From assembly GCF_023499255.1 (NCBI RefSeq), contig NZ_CP092183.1:7746501-7810500 (forward strand): a stretch of DNA of 64,000 nucleotides, written 5' to 3'. The notes beneath the pieces are model-generated. The model was not told where the DNA came from and ran no database searches. It worked only from the letters and a program-made list of their open reading frames with translations. The position numbers were made by a program, and so were the translations under genes. Positions 16,009-24,755 of this stretch are shown piece after piece. This stretch comes from Couchioplanes caeruleus. Lineage in GTDB: Bacteria > Actinomycetota > Actinomycetes > Mycobacteriales > Micromonosporaceae. Each line of letters opens with the position of its first letter. Position 1 is the stretch's first letter.

Positions 16009-17136
16009 TCACCTGCTCCCTGACGGACCGCGCCCGTCCCCGGACCGGCCGCGCAGGATGCCGACGACCGCGGCGATGACCCGGTCCAGCCGGTCCGGGT
16101 CGCCGATCAGCGCGACCACGTGACCCGGACCGGCCGGCTCCGCGCCGGGCAGCCGGTCCAGCCCGTACGAGTCGGGCACCGCCCCGAACACCGTGCCCAG
16201 CACCTCGGTCACGACGTCCTCGACCCGTCCGCCGCGCCCGATCTGCTCGGTCATGGCGTCGATCGCGCGACCGGCCAGCTCGCTCAGCAGCGCGTCGTCC
16301 CGCTCGTACGGCTCCACCAGCTGCAACGGCTCCGGTTCGGCGTACCCGGCATCGGCCGGCGCGGCGAACCACACCGGGGCCTGCTTGCGGCCCAGCGGGC
16401 GCTCGACGTTCTTCTCGTACCAGGCGCGGCGCCGGCGCATGGCGGTCAGCACGACCTCCACCTCGGCCGCGACCGTCGCCTCGTCCGCCGCCACGTCGCC
16501 GGTACGCCGCAGCCGCAGCTCCGCCCACCGGGTCAGCGGCCAGAGCGAGGCGCCGGCCGTGGCGTCGACGCCGGCCCAGTCCAGAACCACCTTCGCCAGC
16601 TCGACGAGCCACGGGTCGTCGTGCAGCTCGGTGGCGAGCCAGATCGGGACCCGGGGCCGCTGTGGTGCGCCCCGGCGGCCACGCCGCTTGCGGTAGCCCT
16701 CGATGACCGCCTTGGGCATGCGCATGGTCAGCCAGCCCTCGAGGTTCGCGATCGGCAGGTCGGCATGGGCGAACAGGTCGTCGACGACGGCCTCGACGTC
16801 GTCGTGGAAGCGGTCCAGGCACTCGGGTGCGAGCCGCTGCACCGCCGAGGCGCACCGGTGGTGGCCGCGGGCGCGCTCGGCCGCCCGGGTCACCCGCTGG
16901 AACACCAGCGGCCAGACGATCTCGGTGGCGTCCGCCCGCAACCGGCGCCGCTCGTCGGCCGACGCCGCCCGGACGCGCCCCGTGAGTTCTCCTCGCCGTG
17001 CCGACCGGCGGACCTCGCTGCTGACCACGATCCACTCCTCGATGTCGAAGGTGGATCGATCGTCGCCGCGGGGAGGACCGGCGAACATGCTGGTCAGCGC
17101 GGTTGCGGGGAAATACGTATGCACCCCGCCCGGCAT
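16009..17136 (-). CDS. Sigma-region-2-like protein, paralogue 1
   Basis: The 375-aa protein is the first of three paralogues here (others at 30344 and 36645). Shared blocks are C-L-D-x-F-H/Y-D-D-V-E-A-V-V, a GWL..R...A.I/V.G..RRRG segment followed by QRPR.P (about residues 130-165), a mid-protein W-hydrophobic block ending LWPL..WA, and AMRRR..WY...VERPLG.K. The GWL/RRRG block looks like sigma-70 region 2.3-2.4, but no region 4 is obvious, so the sigma assignment is tentative. The C-terminal part (IGDPDRLDRVIAAVVGIL) is also shared. It lies downstream of a caspase gene and a small gene, and upstream of a small helical protein. Confidence 0.6.
   Translation of the reverse strand: MPGGVHTYFPATALTSMFAGPPRGDDRSTFDIEEWIVVSSEVRRSARRGELTGRVRAASADERRRLRADATEIVWPLVFQRVTRAAERARGHHRCASAVQRLAPECLDRFHDDVEAVVDDLFAHADLPIANLEGWLTMRMPKAVIEGYRKRRGRRGAPQRPRVPIWLATELHDDPWLVELAKVVLDWAGVDATAGASLWPLTRWAELRLRRTGDVAADEATVAAEVEVVLTAMRRRRAWYEKNVERPLGRKQAPVWFAAPADAGYAEPEPLQLVEPYERDDALLSELAGRAIDAMTEQIGRGGRVEDVVTEVLGTVFGAVPDSYGLDRLPGAEPAGPGHVVALIGDPDRLDRVIAAVVGILRGRSGDGRGPSGSR
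16020..16028 (-). promoter_or_regulatory. GTCCGTCAG element before the 15799-15990 gene
   Basis: The element lies 29 nt upstream of ATG 15990, inside the 3' end of the preceding gene. It is followed by a purine-rich stretch (GGAGCAGG). Confidence 0.4.
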
Positions 17137-17141
17137 ACGTA

Positions 17142-17172
17142 CGGGCCGGATCCCCCACGGAGACCCGGCCCG
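17142..17172 (-). terminator. Intercistronic stem-loop
   Basis: CGGGCCGG pairs with CCGGCCCG around a 15-nt loop between the stop of the 74-aa gene and the start of sigma-like protein 1. It may attenuate or process the operon mRNA. Confidence 0.35.
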
Positions 17173-17184
17173 GACGACGGTGGA

Positions 17185-17409
17185 TCAGGACATCTCGCTC
17201 GGGCGGGGTCCCTGGTCGAGGTCGAGGACGACGCCGGAGGCGGTCGCACCGTTGAGGAACACGGTGACCGCCCGGCCCGAGGCGTCCGCGAGCGGCAGCT
17301 CCACCGTCGTGCGGTTGAGCATCGCGTCCCGGACCTGCCCGGCCACGGCCTCAGCGTCCGCGTCGGCGATCTGCCACTCCTGCTGCCCGATGATCAGTTT
17401 CTTGGCCAT
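17185..17409 (-). CDS. Small hypothetical protein linked to the caspase gene
   Basis: The 74-aa protein starts at ATG 17409 behind AAAGGAG. It has alternating predicted strands and one helix (DAEAVAGQVRDAML) and no membrane segment. I do not recognise the family. It lies 23 nt downstream of the caspase gene, so it is probably cotranscribed; it could be an accessory or substrate of that protease. Confidence 0.65.
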   Translation of the reverse strand: MAKKLIIGQQEWQIADADAEAVAGQVRDAMLNRTTVELPLADASGRAVTVFLNGATASGVVLDLDQGPRPSEMS

Positions 17410-17432
17410 GCCGTTTACTCCTTTGTGGTGGG

Positions 17433-19958
17433 TCAGTCGACCTGGTCGACCGAGTACGTGAACGAGAAGTCCTGCGGGTGGCGCTCGTGCCGCCCGATGC
17501 CGAACTGCTCCTGGGCGAGCAGGGAGGTGCGGTACAGCCCGATGCCCGGCCCGACCACTCCGGTCAGCAGCTCGTACGCCGTGTTCACCAGCACCGCGCC
17601 GGCACCGAGCACGGCGACCGCGGCAGCGGCGTGCGGCGCCGTCATCGCGAGCCCGGCGATCTGCGCGCTCGCCGCCTGCAGCGCGGGGCTGTTCAGCCGC
17701 TCCTCCAGCAGCGCGCTGAGCGCGAGGCTCCCGCCGGTGTCCCGGGAGACCCAGACGGCGATGTCGAGGAAGTCGACCGCCGGACCGTGGTAGATCAGCA
17801 CGTCGTCCATCGGCAGCCGCTCACCGTCGCGCACGTTGCTGAACCGCATCGTCTCGGCCCGGTACACCGGCCGGCCATCCGGGCCACCGGTCAGCACGAC
17901 CGCATCCACGCGGATGTCCGCACTGCCCAGGGCACGGTTGCGGTGCACGATCAGCTCGGCGATCCGTACCGCCACCCGGCCGGGGAGCGCACCGCGGGGC
18001 GACAGCAGCCGGACCGGTTCCGGCGGCCGGTCGTCGACCAGGAACGTCGCCTGCTCCACGGCCGGCGGAGCGGTCGGGCTCACCGTGAAGTCCACGGCCT
18101 GGACGACGTAGCGAACGCTCTTGCCGGGAGGGTCGCCGATCTCGCGGGTCGCGCCGGTGGCGATCTGGGCGATCAGGCCGGCCAGCCCGGGCGCGGCGCC
18201 GAGGCGGTCGGCGTCGCCGCGGACGCCCTGCTGCTGCAGCACGCTCACGTCCACCGGTGCGTCGCTGATCAGCACCAGCACGGTCTCCGGGCGGGCCAGC
18301 GCCGCGTCGGTGCCCTCCGGCCAGGTCACGTCGACCCCGGTCAGCCGCCGCAGATCCTCGTCCCAGCCGTACGTGTACGTGCCACCGGGCGCGAGCCGGA
18401 CACCGCCGGGGTCGGCCGCGGTCAGCACGGCGATGCGCGCGGAGACCCCGATGTCCACGAGCGAGACGTACGCCGGTTCCACGCCGTCATTCCGCAGCCG
18501 GAAGTACACGCGCTCCCCGGCGTACGCGTGAAGCAGTGCCCCGCCCGAGGGCAGCGGCTCCTCCCGGCCGTCGCGCACCCGCCCCCATTCGACGTGCACG
18601 CCGTGGTCCAGCGGGTGGTCCGGGTCTCCGCTCAGCCGGCGCAGTGCCGCGGCCTGGGCGACGCGCTGCAGGTTGGCCGCGATCGCGCTGACCCCCAACG
18701 GATTCGGCGGGTACGGCGCGTGCAGCGGCCCGGTCCCGTCCCGGACCACCAGCCCCCCATCGTCCTCGACGGTCACCGCGACCGGCGCGTGCGCCTCGGT
18801 CTCCGGGTCGGCCGGGCGCACCAGGGGACGCAGAGCCAGCGCGTTGACCAGCTCCGCCGTCACGGGATGCCCGTACGGCAGACGCACCGGCAGCGCCGGC
18901 GCCGCGGCCTTGGTGCGGAACGCGCGGGCGTCGGCGGGCACGTCCGACGCGGCCGGGCCGATCCGCAGCGGTGCCGCGGCGGCGGTCGGCAGCAGCCGGT
19001 CGACCGTCGCGGTCCCGAGCGCCGGTCCGTCCTGCGGCCCGACGGCGTCGGCCGGCATGATGGTGAACTCGTCGCCGACCGCGACGCCCAGCAGCGGCGC
19101 ACCGAGCAGCTGCACCCGGTCCGGCGTGGTCACCGCGACCGGCAGAGCGCCGAGCGGGTCCAGGTCGACGGTCTCGAACGGCTGCCGGGTGGACGGCCCC
19201 TCCGCCTCGGGCCGCTGGCCGGGCGCGAGCGTCTGCACGTCGCGGCGGACCGCGTCGAGCAGCGTGGCCCAGCTGAGCCTCAGCCCGGCGGTGTCCCGCA
19301 GGGCGCGGGCCAGGGCGTCGGTGAGCAGGCCCATCCGGACGCCGTCCCGGTTGGCGCCCTCCCACGCCGACTGCGACGGCGAGCAGGCGACCACGCGGAC
19401 CGCGTACGGGTTGCTGATCAGATGCCGCTGCTGCACGGCCAGGCCGGCCGCCTTCAGCCTGCCGACATGCCGCTCGACGCTCTCGTACGTCGACCCGTCC
19501 CGTTCCCGGAGCAGCGACTTCACCCGCAGGTCCGTCTGCCGGGACATGTGGGCGGCGTGGCAGCAGTCGAGCACCACGGTGACGTTGCGGGCGACCGCGG
19601 TCAGCCGGGCCAGGAGCACGGACAGCTCGACGCCGGTGATGCCGTGGAAGTCGTCGGCGTCCGCGTAGTCGTCGGGCACGATGAACTGCAGGTCCGGCCC
19701 GGTGGCCGCCGCGCCGCCCGGCGCCTGCAGCCGGCCGCCGTGGCCGCTGTAGTAGATGACGAAGGCGTCGTCCGGGGCGGCGTCGACGATCAGTTTCTCG
19801 TACCCGTCGAGGATCGCGGCCCGGGTGGCGTCCGGCGTCACCAGCCGCTCCACCCGGAAGCCGCGCGGCTCCAACGCCCCGGCCATCGCCTCGACGTCGT
19901 TGAGCACGCCGCTCAGGCCCCCGGTCTCGGCGCCGATCAGAAGAGCTTTTCGCGTCAT
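17433..19958 (-). CDS. Caspase-family (peptidase C14) protein with long C-terminal region
   Basis: The 841-aa protein opens with a caspase p20-like domain: KALLIGAETGGLSGVLNDVEAM at the start, then the catalytic His in VIYYSGHGG (His73) and the Cys in VVLDCCHAAHMS (Cys133). Both active-site residues are present. Residues about 280-700 are predicted beta-rich domains without a recognised family. A hydrophobic stretch at about 765-800 could be a membrane anchor. A shorter relative lies at 38063 with the same opening. Bacterial caspase homologues (metacaspase/orthocaspase type) act as effectors of regulated cell death or defence. A GTCCGTCAG element lies 8 nt before the start, and there is only a weak ribosome site. 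Confidence 0.85.
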   Translation of the reverse strand: MTRKALLIGAETGGLSGVLNDVEAMAGALEPRGFRVERLVTPDATRAAILDGYEKLIVDAAPDDAFVIYYSGHGGRLQAPGGAAATGPDLQFIVPDDYADADDFHGITGVELSVLLARLTAVARNVTVVLDCCHAAHMSRQTDLRVKSLLRERDGSTYESVERHVGRLKAAGLAVQQRHLISNPYAVRVVACSPSQSAWEGANRDGVRMGLLTDALARALRDTAGLRLSWATLLDAVRRDVQTLAPGQRPEAEGPSTRQPFETVDLDPLGALPVAVTTPDRVQLLGAPLLGVAVGDEFTIMPADAVGPQDGPALGTATVDRLLPTAAAAPLRIGPAASDVPADARAFRTKAAAPALPVRLPYGHPVTAELVNALALRPLVRPADPETEAHAPVAVTVEDDGGLVVRDGTGPLHAPYPPNPLGVSAIAANLQRVAQAAALRRLSGDPDHPLDHGVHVEWGRVRDGREEPLPSGGALLHAYAGERVYFRLRNDGVEPAYVSLVDIGVSARIAVLTAADPGGVRLAPGGTYTYGWDEDLRRLTGVDVTWPEGTDAALARPETVLVLISDAPVDVSVLQQQGVRGDADRLGAAPGLAGLIAQIATGATREIGDPPGKSVRYVVQAVDFTVSPTAPPAVEQATFLVDDRPPEPVRLLSPRGALPGRVAVRIAELIVHRNRALGSADIRVDAVVLTGGPDGRPVYRAETMRFSNVRDGERLPMDDVLIYHGPAVDFLDIAVWVSRDTGGSLALSALLEERLNSPALQAASAQIAGLAMTAPHAAAAVAVLGAGAVLVNTAYELLTGVVGPGIGLYRTSLLAQEQFGIGRHERHPQDFSFTYSVDQVD

Positions 19959-19966
19959 GCGGGTCT

Positions 19967-19975
19967 CTGACGGAC
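19967..19975 (-). promoter_or_regulatory. GTCCGTCAG element before the caspase gene
   Basis: It lies only 8 nt upstream of ATG 19958, in the 20-nt gap after the LuxR-type regulator gene. This is much closer than the 26-41 nt seen at other genes. Confidence 0.4.
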
Positions 19976-19978
19976 GGT

Positions 19979-22858
19979 TCAGGCCGCTTCGAAGAACCCT
20001 TCCCGGCGGGCGAACGCGACCGCCTCGACGGCGTTGTGCACGCCGAGCCTGCGGAACACGCGGCCGATCTGCGTCTCCACGGTCCGCCGGCTGCGGCCCC
20101 GGAGCTGCGCGATGCGGGCGGCGTCGTACCCGTCGTAGAGGTAGCCCAGGACTTCCCACTCGGTCGGCGTGAGGCCGTACGGCAACGGCGGCGCGGCTTC
20201 CGCGAGGTTCATGCCGATCCGCGCGGCGAACCGTTCGACCCGCCCGGCCAGTGGGGCGGCACCCAGCGCCCGCGCCGCCCGGTGCGCCTCCCGCGCGGCC
20301 CGCTTCGCCCGGTCCCGGTCACGGCCGGCCGCCTCGGCCTCCCGCCACCGGGCGTACGCCGCCGGATAGGCGCGATCCAGGCCGGCCCAGCCGGCGGCGA
20401 CCTGCGACCACACCTCGGCCGTGTCCGCGCGCCGGCTCCGCTTCCGTTCCGCGGCGCACAACGACAGAAGCTGCTCCTCCTCGGCGGTCAGCTTCCGGCC
20501 CCGGACCGACCCGGCCAGCAGGGCGAGCTCGTCACTGGCCTCCGGAGCGCCCCGGTCGGCCGCACACCGCATGCCCACCGCGCACAACCGCAACAGCTCC
20601 ATCGTGTTCTCGCCGTCGCGCAACACCGACAGCCCGTGGGCCACCTCGGCGGCCGCCCCGGCCAGGTCCCCCTCACCGAGTGCCAGCTCGGCCCGGACCG
20701 TGTGCAACGGGCCGAGGAACCGGGGATCCTCGCCCTTCTCCACGTCCGCGATCGAGGCGAGCAGCTCCCGGGCCCCGTCGAAGTCGCCCCTCGCCACCCT
20801 CACCTCGGCGAGCGTCAGCCGCGGGTACAGGCTCTCCTGCGGCGGCCGGTCCAGCGACACCTCGGTGATGATCCGCTCGGCCTCGTCCCACTCGCCGAGC
20901 AGCACGAGCGCGGCGCTGGCGTTGTTGGCCAGCACGGTCCCCTGCCGCGTGTACGCCAGATCGAACTGCCGTGCCACCTCCAGCCCCTGCGTGGTGACGG
21001 TCGCCGCCTCCCGCAGGCGGCCGGCGTTCTCCAGCACCAGGCCCAGATTCCCGTACGCCCGGAACCGGTCCTCGAGGTGGTTGACCGACCGGGCGATCTC
21101 CAGCGCCTGACGCAGCCGCTCCTCGCCACGCTCGTGGTCGCCGAGCATGCCGAGGGCCAGGCCGGAGATGTTCAACGCGCGTCCCTGCTCGGCGACGGCG
21201 TTCACGTCGAGCGCCATGGCCAGCGCGGCGTCCGCCTTCTGCCGGCCCTCGGCGTACCGTCCGGCCTGCAGATCGCCCAGGGCGAGGGCGGCGGACACCC
21301 GCGCCTTCACCGCCGACGGCGGACGGTCGCCGAGCAGCGCGGCCGCCTGCCGGTACGCCGCCAGCGACTCCGCCCGCCGGCCCGCCTCCCACAGGTAGGA
21401 GCCGAGCCGCTCGTGCAACTCCCCCAGCCGGTCGGGCTCGGCGTCGCCCGCCTCCGTGACGGCACGCCGGATGTGCTCGACCGCCGGCTCGACATGCCCC
21501 GCCCACCGCGCCGCATCCGCCGCCGCGGCGAGCAGCTCCACCCGGGACATGCCCGCCCGCGACTCCGCGTCCGGCACCCTGGGCCACAGCTCCAGCGCCC
21601 GCTGGAACTGCACCTCCGCCGATGGGAACGCCAGCGTGCGTACGGCGGCGCGGCCGGCCTGAACCGCCGCGCCGAGCGCCTCCGGCCAGCTCCCCGCCAG
21701 ATACCAGTGGCTGGCCAGCTCGGCCGCCGCGGAACCCTCGCCCAGCCCCAGACCCGGGTCGGCGGTCAGCGCCCGGGCCATGGCCAGATGCAGGTCGACG
21801 CGGGCGTCGCGGACGGTGCTCTGGTAGACCGCCTCCCGCAGCAGGGCGTGCTGGAAGCGGTACACGTCCTGGTCGTCCCCGGCGTACAGCATCTGCCGGT
21901 CGAAGCACTCCTGCAGCGCCTCGTTGAGCTGCTCCCCGGGCAATCCGCTGACCGTACGCAGCAGACGCCGGCTCATCGCCCGCCCGGCGACGGCCGCGAC
22001 GCGCAGCACCTGACCGGACACCGGCTTCAGCGTGTGCAACCGAGCCAGAATGATCGTCATCAGGTCGGCCGACAGCCGCACGCTGTCCGGCTCGGCCAGG
22101 GCGCCCGCAGCCATCAGCTGCTCGGCGAAGAACGGATTCCCGCCCGACCACTCGAAACAGCGCCGCACCAGCCGCGCATCGACGCGACCCCCGCTGCCCG
22201 CGCTCAGCAGCTCCCGCACCTCGTCGAGGCCGAACCGGCCGAGCTCGATGCGCTCGGTGCGCCGCAGGAAAGCCGGACTGCCCAGCAGCTGCCACAGCAG
22301 CGGAGCGTCCCGCTCGATCCCGACGGATCGGTAGCTGCCCAGCAGCAACAGCCGGCGGCCCTCCGGACGGGCCTGTCCCAGATGCCGCAGGAGGTCGAGA
22401 GTGGACGGATCGGCCCAGTGCAGGTCCTCGAGCACCAGCACGACCGGCGCATCACCGCCGATGTGGTCGAGCATCCGCCGCACGGCGAGGAAAACCTGCT
22501 GCTGCGAACCCATCGGATCGCCGCCCAGGTCGAAGAACTTCGTCAGGATCCCGTACGCCGGCCCGCCGAGTGCCGCGGCCCGCATGGGTCCGTAGTCCCG
22601 CACGAAGCCCTCGAGAGCGTCCAGAATCGGCCCGTACGGCATCGGGGCCCCGAAATGCTCCTCGGCCACACCGGCGAGAACGTGGGCGCCGGCCGCGCGC
22701 GCCTCGGCGACGAACGCGGTCAGAAGGCGGCTCTTCCCGACGCCCGCCTCCCCCGCGACCAGGGCCGTACGAGCACTCCCGGCCCGCACGTCGTCAAGCT
22801 GGGCGGCGAGCCGGGCCACCTCGTCCCTGCGGCCGATCAAGGCGGTGTCGTGCGGCAC
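19979..22858 (-). CDS. Large ATP-binding LuxR-family (LAL/STAND) regulator
   Basis: The 959-aa protein starts at GTG 22858 behind GGGGGAGG. It has an AAA/STAND ATPase domain (Walker A GEAGVGKSRLL near residue 35, Walker B LVLEDLHWADPST near residue 140), a long TPR-like helical middle (about 400-850), and a C-terminal LuxR helix-turn-helix (LTPTEWEVLGYLYDGYDAARIAQLRGRSRRTVETQIGRVF, residues about 890-945). MalT-type regulators of this build bind ATP and a ligand, oligomerise and activate promoters. It heads the minus-strand run leading to the caspase and sigma-like genes and may control them. An 18-nt element shared with the region near 31.6 kb lies 105 nt upstream. Confidence 0.92.
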   Translation of the reverse strand: MPHDTALIGRRDEVARLAAQLDDVRAGSARTALVAGEAGVGKSRLLTAFVAEARAAGAHVLAGVAEEHFGAPMPYGPILDALEGFVRDYGPMRAAALGGPAYGILTKFFDLGGDPMGSQQQVFLAVRRMLDHIGGDAPVVLVLEDLHWADPSTLDLLRHLGQARPEGRRLLLLGSYRSVGIERDAPLLWQLLGSPAFLRRTERIELGRFGLDEVRELLSAGSGGRVDARLVRRCFEWSGGNPFFAEQLMAAGALAEPDSVRLSADLMTIILARLHTLKPVSGQVLRVAAVAGRAMSRRLLRTVSGLPGEQLNEALQECFDRQMLYAGDDQDVYRFQHALLREAVYQSTVRDARVDLHLAMARALTADPGLGLGEGSAAAELASHWYLAGSWPEALGAAVQAGRAAVRTLAFPSAEVQFQRALELWPRVPDAESRAGMSRVELLAAAADAARWAGHVEPAVEHIRRAVTEAGDAEPDRLGELHERLGSYLWEAGRRAESLAAYRQAAALLGDRPPSAVKARVSAALALGDLQAGRYAEGRQKADAALAMALDVNAVAEQGRALNISGLALGMLGDHERGEERLRQALEIARSVNHLEDRFRAYGNLGLVLENAGRLREAATVTTQGLEVARQFDLAYTRQGTVLANNASAALVLLGEWDEAERIITEVSLDRPPQESLYPRLTLAEVRVARGDFDGARELLASIADVEKGEDPRFLGPLHTVRAELALGEGDLAGAAAEVAHGLSVLRDGENTMELLRLCAVGMRCAADRGAPEASDELALLAGSVRGRKLTAEEEQLLSLCAAERKRSRRADTAEVWSQVAAGWAGLDRAYPAAYARWREAEAAGRDRDRAKRAAREAHRAARALGAAPLAGRVERFAARIGMNLAEAAPPLPYGLTPTEWEVLGYLYDGYDAARIAQLRGRSRRTVETQIGRVFRRLGVHNAVEAVAFARREGFFEAA

Positions 22859-22962
22859 GCCTCCCCCTCGTCAGCTTCCCTGGTTCGTGGCACCAGGTCA
22901 GCTGACGCTAGGGCCGCCGGCGACGGGAGACATCGCCGACGCGGTCCACATGGGATGGAAGA

Positions 22963-22980
22963 TCGGCTTAATCCGAACGG
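22963..22980 (-). promoter_or_regulatory. Shared TTCGGATTAAGCCGA element upstream of the LuxR-type regulator
   Basis: The minus strand reads CCGTTCGGATTAAGCCGA. A near-identical sequence (one difference in the core) occurs at 31622-31640 upstream of sigma-like protein 2, and a shortened form occurs at 37917-37933 upstream of sigma-like protein 3. Confidence 0.4.
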
Positions 22981-23029
22981 GCGACGCAGCGCACGACGCC
23001 GCACCGGAACGCCGGGGAAACGCGGGCGG

Positions 23030-23212
23030 TCAGTCGGAGACGGTCTCGTCATCGACGGTGGCGCCGCCCGCGTTCTTCTGAATCGACGCGATCGTGTCCA
23101 TCGCGGAAGCCTTACGCTGGTACGACTCGCTCGTCGCCACCACCTGGCCGTTGCTGGCCACCAGGTTGAACCGGAACTGCCCGTTGCTGGTCTTCTTGAC
23201 CACGAACTTCAT
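23030..23212 (-). CDS. YegP-family (DUF1508) single-repeat protein
   Basis: The 60-aa protein starts at ATG 23212 behind GGAGGT. It carries one DUF1508 repeat: KKTSNGQFRFNLVASNGQVVATSESYQRK and the closing GATVDDETVSD. E. coli YegP and its actinobacterial relatives often have two repeats; this is a single-repeat version. The function of the family is unknown. It stands alone between the LuxR-type regulator and the tRNA. Confidence 0.85.
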   Translation of the reverse strand: MKFVVKKTSNGQFRFNLVASNGQVVATSESYQRKASAMDTIASIQKNAGGATVDDETVSD

Positions 23213-23575
23213 GATCACCACCTCCTGGCCGCCAGGTACCCGCGAGCGCCACCCCGCCAAACCGCTGTCACCCAGGCGGTTCACGAGATCGACGCACACC
23301 CCGACGGGTCGCCCAGGCAGCGAGAAACCGGACCAGCCGGGCACGCAGTCTCTGGTGATGGCTGACCCGGACATCCTGACCCTGGGAAGGTTGTCGAGCG
23401 GGCTGCACGTCTAATACCTCGACGCGACGACCGCCGACCCGGACCTGTCACCTGGGCAGGCCTCGAGAACACGGTCGCCGGCTTCGGGCCGGCTTCAGCT
23501 GCGACGACCAGGGGCGATACGGCCTCGGCATCATCACCGCCGCGGAATACGCGGGATGAAGCTCCCGCACAAGAT
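23213..23575. other. Non-coding stretch of about 360 nt with a possible decayed frame
   Basis: No gene with start and ribosome site is visible. Around 23490-23560 one plus-strand frame reads FSCDDQGRYGLGIITAAEYAG and then stop, which looks protein-like but has no start and is preceded by frame changes. It may be a remnant of a lost gene. The minus-strand upstream region of the YegP-like gene is also here. Confidence 0.3.
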
Positions 23576-23651
23576 TGGTGCCCCCGGCAGGAATCGAACC
23601 TGCGACCTGCGGTTTAGGAAACCGTTGCTCTATCCCCTGAGCTACGAGGGC
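23576..23651 (-). tRNA. tRNA-Arg (anticodon CCT)
   Basis: The minus strand folds as a full cloverleaf: acceptor GCCCTCG/CGGGGGC (one G-U), D-stem GCTC/GAGC, anticodon loop TTCCTAA giving CCT (reads AGG), and a T-arm GCAGG-TTCGAAT-CCTGC. The CCA end is encoded (23576-23578). One mismatched pair lies at the top of the anticodon stem. tRNA-Arg(CCT) genes are frequent integration sites for actinobacterial elements, but no duplicate of the 3' end was found in this window. Confidence 0.96.
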
Positions 23652-24039
23652 CTACGCCCATATCGTACCTACCAGCGATTCTGACGGGTGCCCGGTGGTC
23701 CCGACCGTCACCGACCAACGCCATCAGGTCCCAGGGAGCGGTTCCACCGCTGGTGGCGGGCGCACGGAGCATTTCGGCCGTTTGCCACCCCGCCTGCTGG
23801 GCGGTACTGAACAAGCCGTGTCGCTGCCACCGTCGCGTACGGCTCATCGAGCACTCGTCAGGACCCGGAATCGCCGGCACCGTGAACGAGTTGCTGCACT
23901 CGGCCGTCCGGCGAGCTGAGGGCTGACCTCTGCATCATCACGCTGCAGCGAGGCCGGGCAACCGGTCGAGGTGCGACGTGCGGCGTCCCCGGCGCTCCCC
24001 CGCTCGCGAAACGAAGGTGGCTCCGCCGGAGTCGGTGGA
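23652..24039. other. Non-coding stretch of about 390 nt after the tRNA
   Basis: Only short overlapping frames without ribosome sites are present. I see no repeat of the tRNA end, no integrase and no transposase remnant. This is the upstream region of the toxin-antitoxin operon. Confidence 0.5.
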
Positions 24040-24055
24040 CTAAGCTCTTAGCTAA
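24040..24055 (+). promoter_or_regulatory. Operator/promoter of the Phd-PIN toxin-antitoxin operon
   Basis: CTAAG-CT-CTTAG (24040-24051) overlaps the perfect palindrome TTAGCTAA (24048-24055), 16 nt before the antitoxin start. The AT-rich core also offers a -10 box. This is the expected position for autoregulation by a Phd/YefM-type antitoxin. Confidence 0.5.
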
Positions 24056-24071
24056 CCGAAGGAGGGTGACG

Positions 24072-24326
24072 ATGTCGGCGGAGGCCGTGCACTACAACAT
24101 GCATGACGCCAAGACCCACCTCTCGCGCATCATCGAGCGGGTGGAACGCGGGGAGGAGGTCATCATCGATCGGGCCGGCACGCCTGTGGCGAGGGTCGTA
24201 CCGCTGGTGCGCCGGACGAACCGCACCGCCATCGGTCTCCTCGCCGGGCAGGTCGATCTGTCCGGCGACTGGGACTCACCGCAGACCAACGCCGAGATCG
24301 CTGCCGACTTCGGCGTGGGCGAATGA
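24072..24326 (+). CDS. Phd/YefM-family antitoxin
   Basis: The 84-aa protein (ATG 24072 behind AAGGAGGG; GTG 24066 is an alternative) has the Phd/YefM N-terminal DNA-binding core: VHYNMHDAKTHLSRIIERVERGEEVIIDRAGTPVARVVPL. The C-terminal tail (LSGDWDSPQTNAEIAADFG) would wrap and inhibit the toxin. It binds its own promoter in related systems. Its stop overlaps the toxin start by 4 nt, the usual coupled arrangement. Confidence 0.93.
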   Translation: MSAEAVHYNMHDAKTHLSRIIERVERGEEVIIDRAGTPVARVVPLVRRTNRTAIGLLAGQVDLSGDWDSPQTNAEIAADFGVGE

Positions 24327-24697
24327 GTCTGTTGCTGGACACCCACGTAGCGCTGTGGGCCATTACCGGCGACCCGACCCTCGGCGAGGGCTTGCTCGAC
24401 CGGCTTCGCCATGACCCGGACATCTTCCTGTCTCCGGTCAGCCTGTGGGAGATCACGATCAAGCAGGTCACCGGGAAGCTCATCGGACCGGCTGATCTCG
24501 CCGAGCGTGTACGTGACATGGGCTTCCGCGAGCTCCCCGTGACCCACGCTCACGCGATCGCCGCCGGACGCCTTCCCCCTCACCACCGCGATCCCTTCGA
24601 CCGGATGCTGGTGGCCCAGGCGGTCACCGAAGGTCTGACCCTCGCTTCACGTGACCAATCGATCCCGCTGTATGACGTAGACGTCCTCAAGGTGTGA
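24323..24697 (+). CDS. PIN-domain toxin (VapC-like ribonuclease)
   Basis: The 124-aa protein has the PIN-domain acidic residues: Asp6 in LLLDTHVALW, Glu near residue 44 in SLWEITIK, and Asp residues in HHRDPFDRMLVAQA near residues 89-92, plus the final ASRDQSI. VapC-type toxins cleave tRNA or rRNA when freed from antitoxin. It forms an operon with the Phd/YefM antitoxin. The pair lies just after the tRNA-Arg gene, consistent with an accessory insertion. Confidence 0.93.
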   Translation: MSLLLDTHVALWAITGDPTLGEGLLDRLRHDPDIFLSPVSLWEITIKQVTGKLIGPADLAERVRDMGFRELPVTHAHAIAAGRLPPHHRDPFDRMLVAQAVTEGLTLASRDQSIPLYDVDVLKV

Positions 24698-24755
24698 CGA
24701 TCCGAGCCCCGAAGCCCCTGCCCTGCCACCAGCGGCTGAAGGCGTCCCGCAGGTG

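Noticed and set aside
20036..23365. Very long plus-strand frame (over 1100 codons) opposite the LuxR-type regulator
   Set aside because: It is rich in Arg/Pro/Gln with no recognisable motif, as expected for the antisense frame of a high-GC gene; the minus strand carries a complete STAND-LuxR protein.
23614..23880. 88-codon minus-strand frame covering the tRNA
   Set aside because: It runs through the tRNA gene, has no ribosome site and shows no conserved pattern.
23576..24071. Integration site with duplicated tRNA end
   Set aside because: No second copy of the tRNA 3' end and no integrase gene were found in the window.
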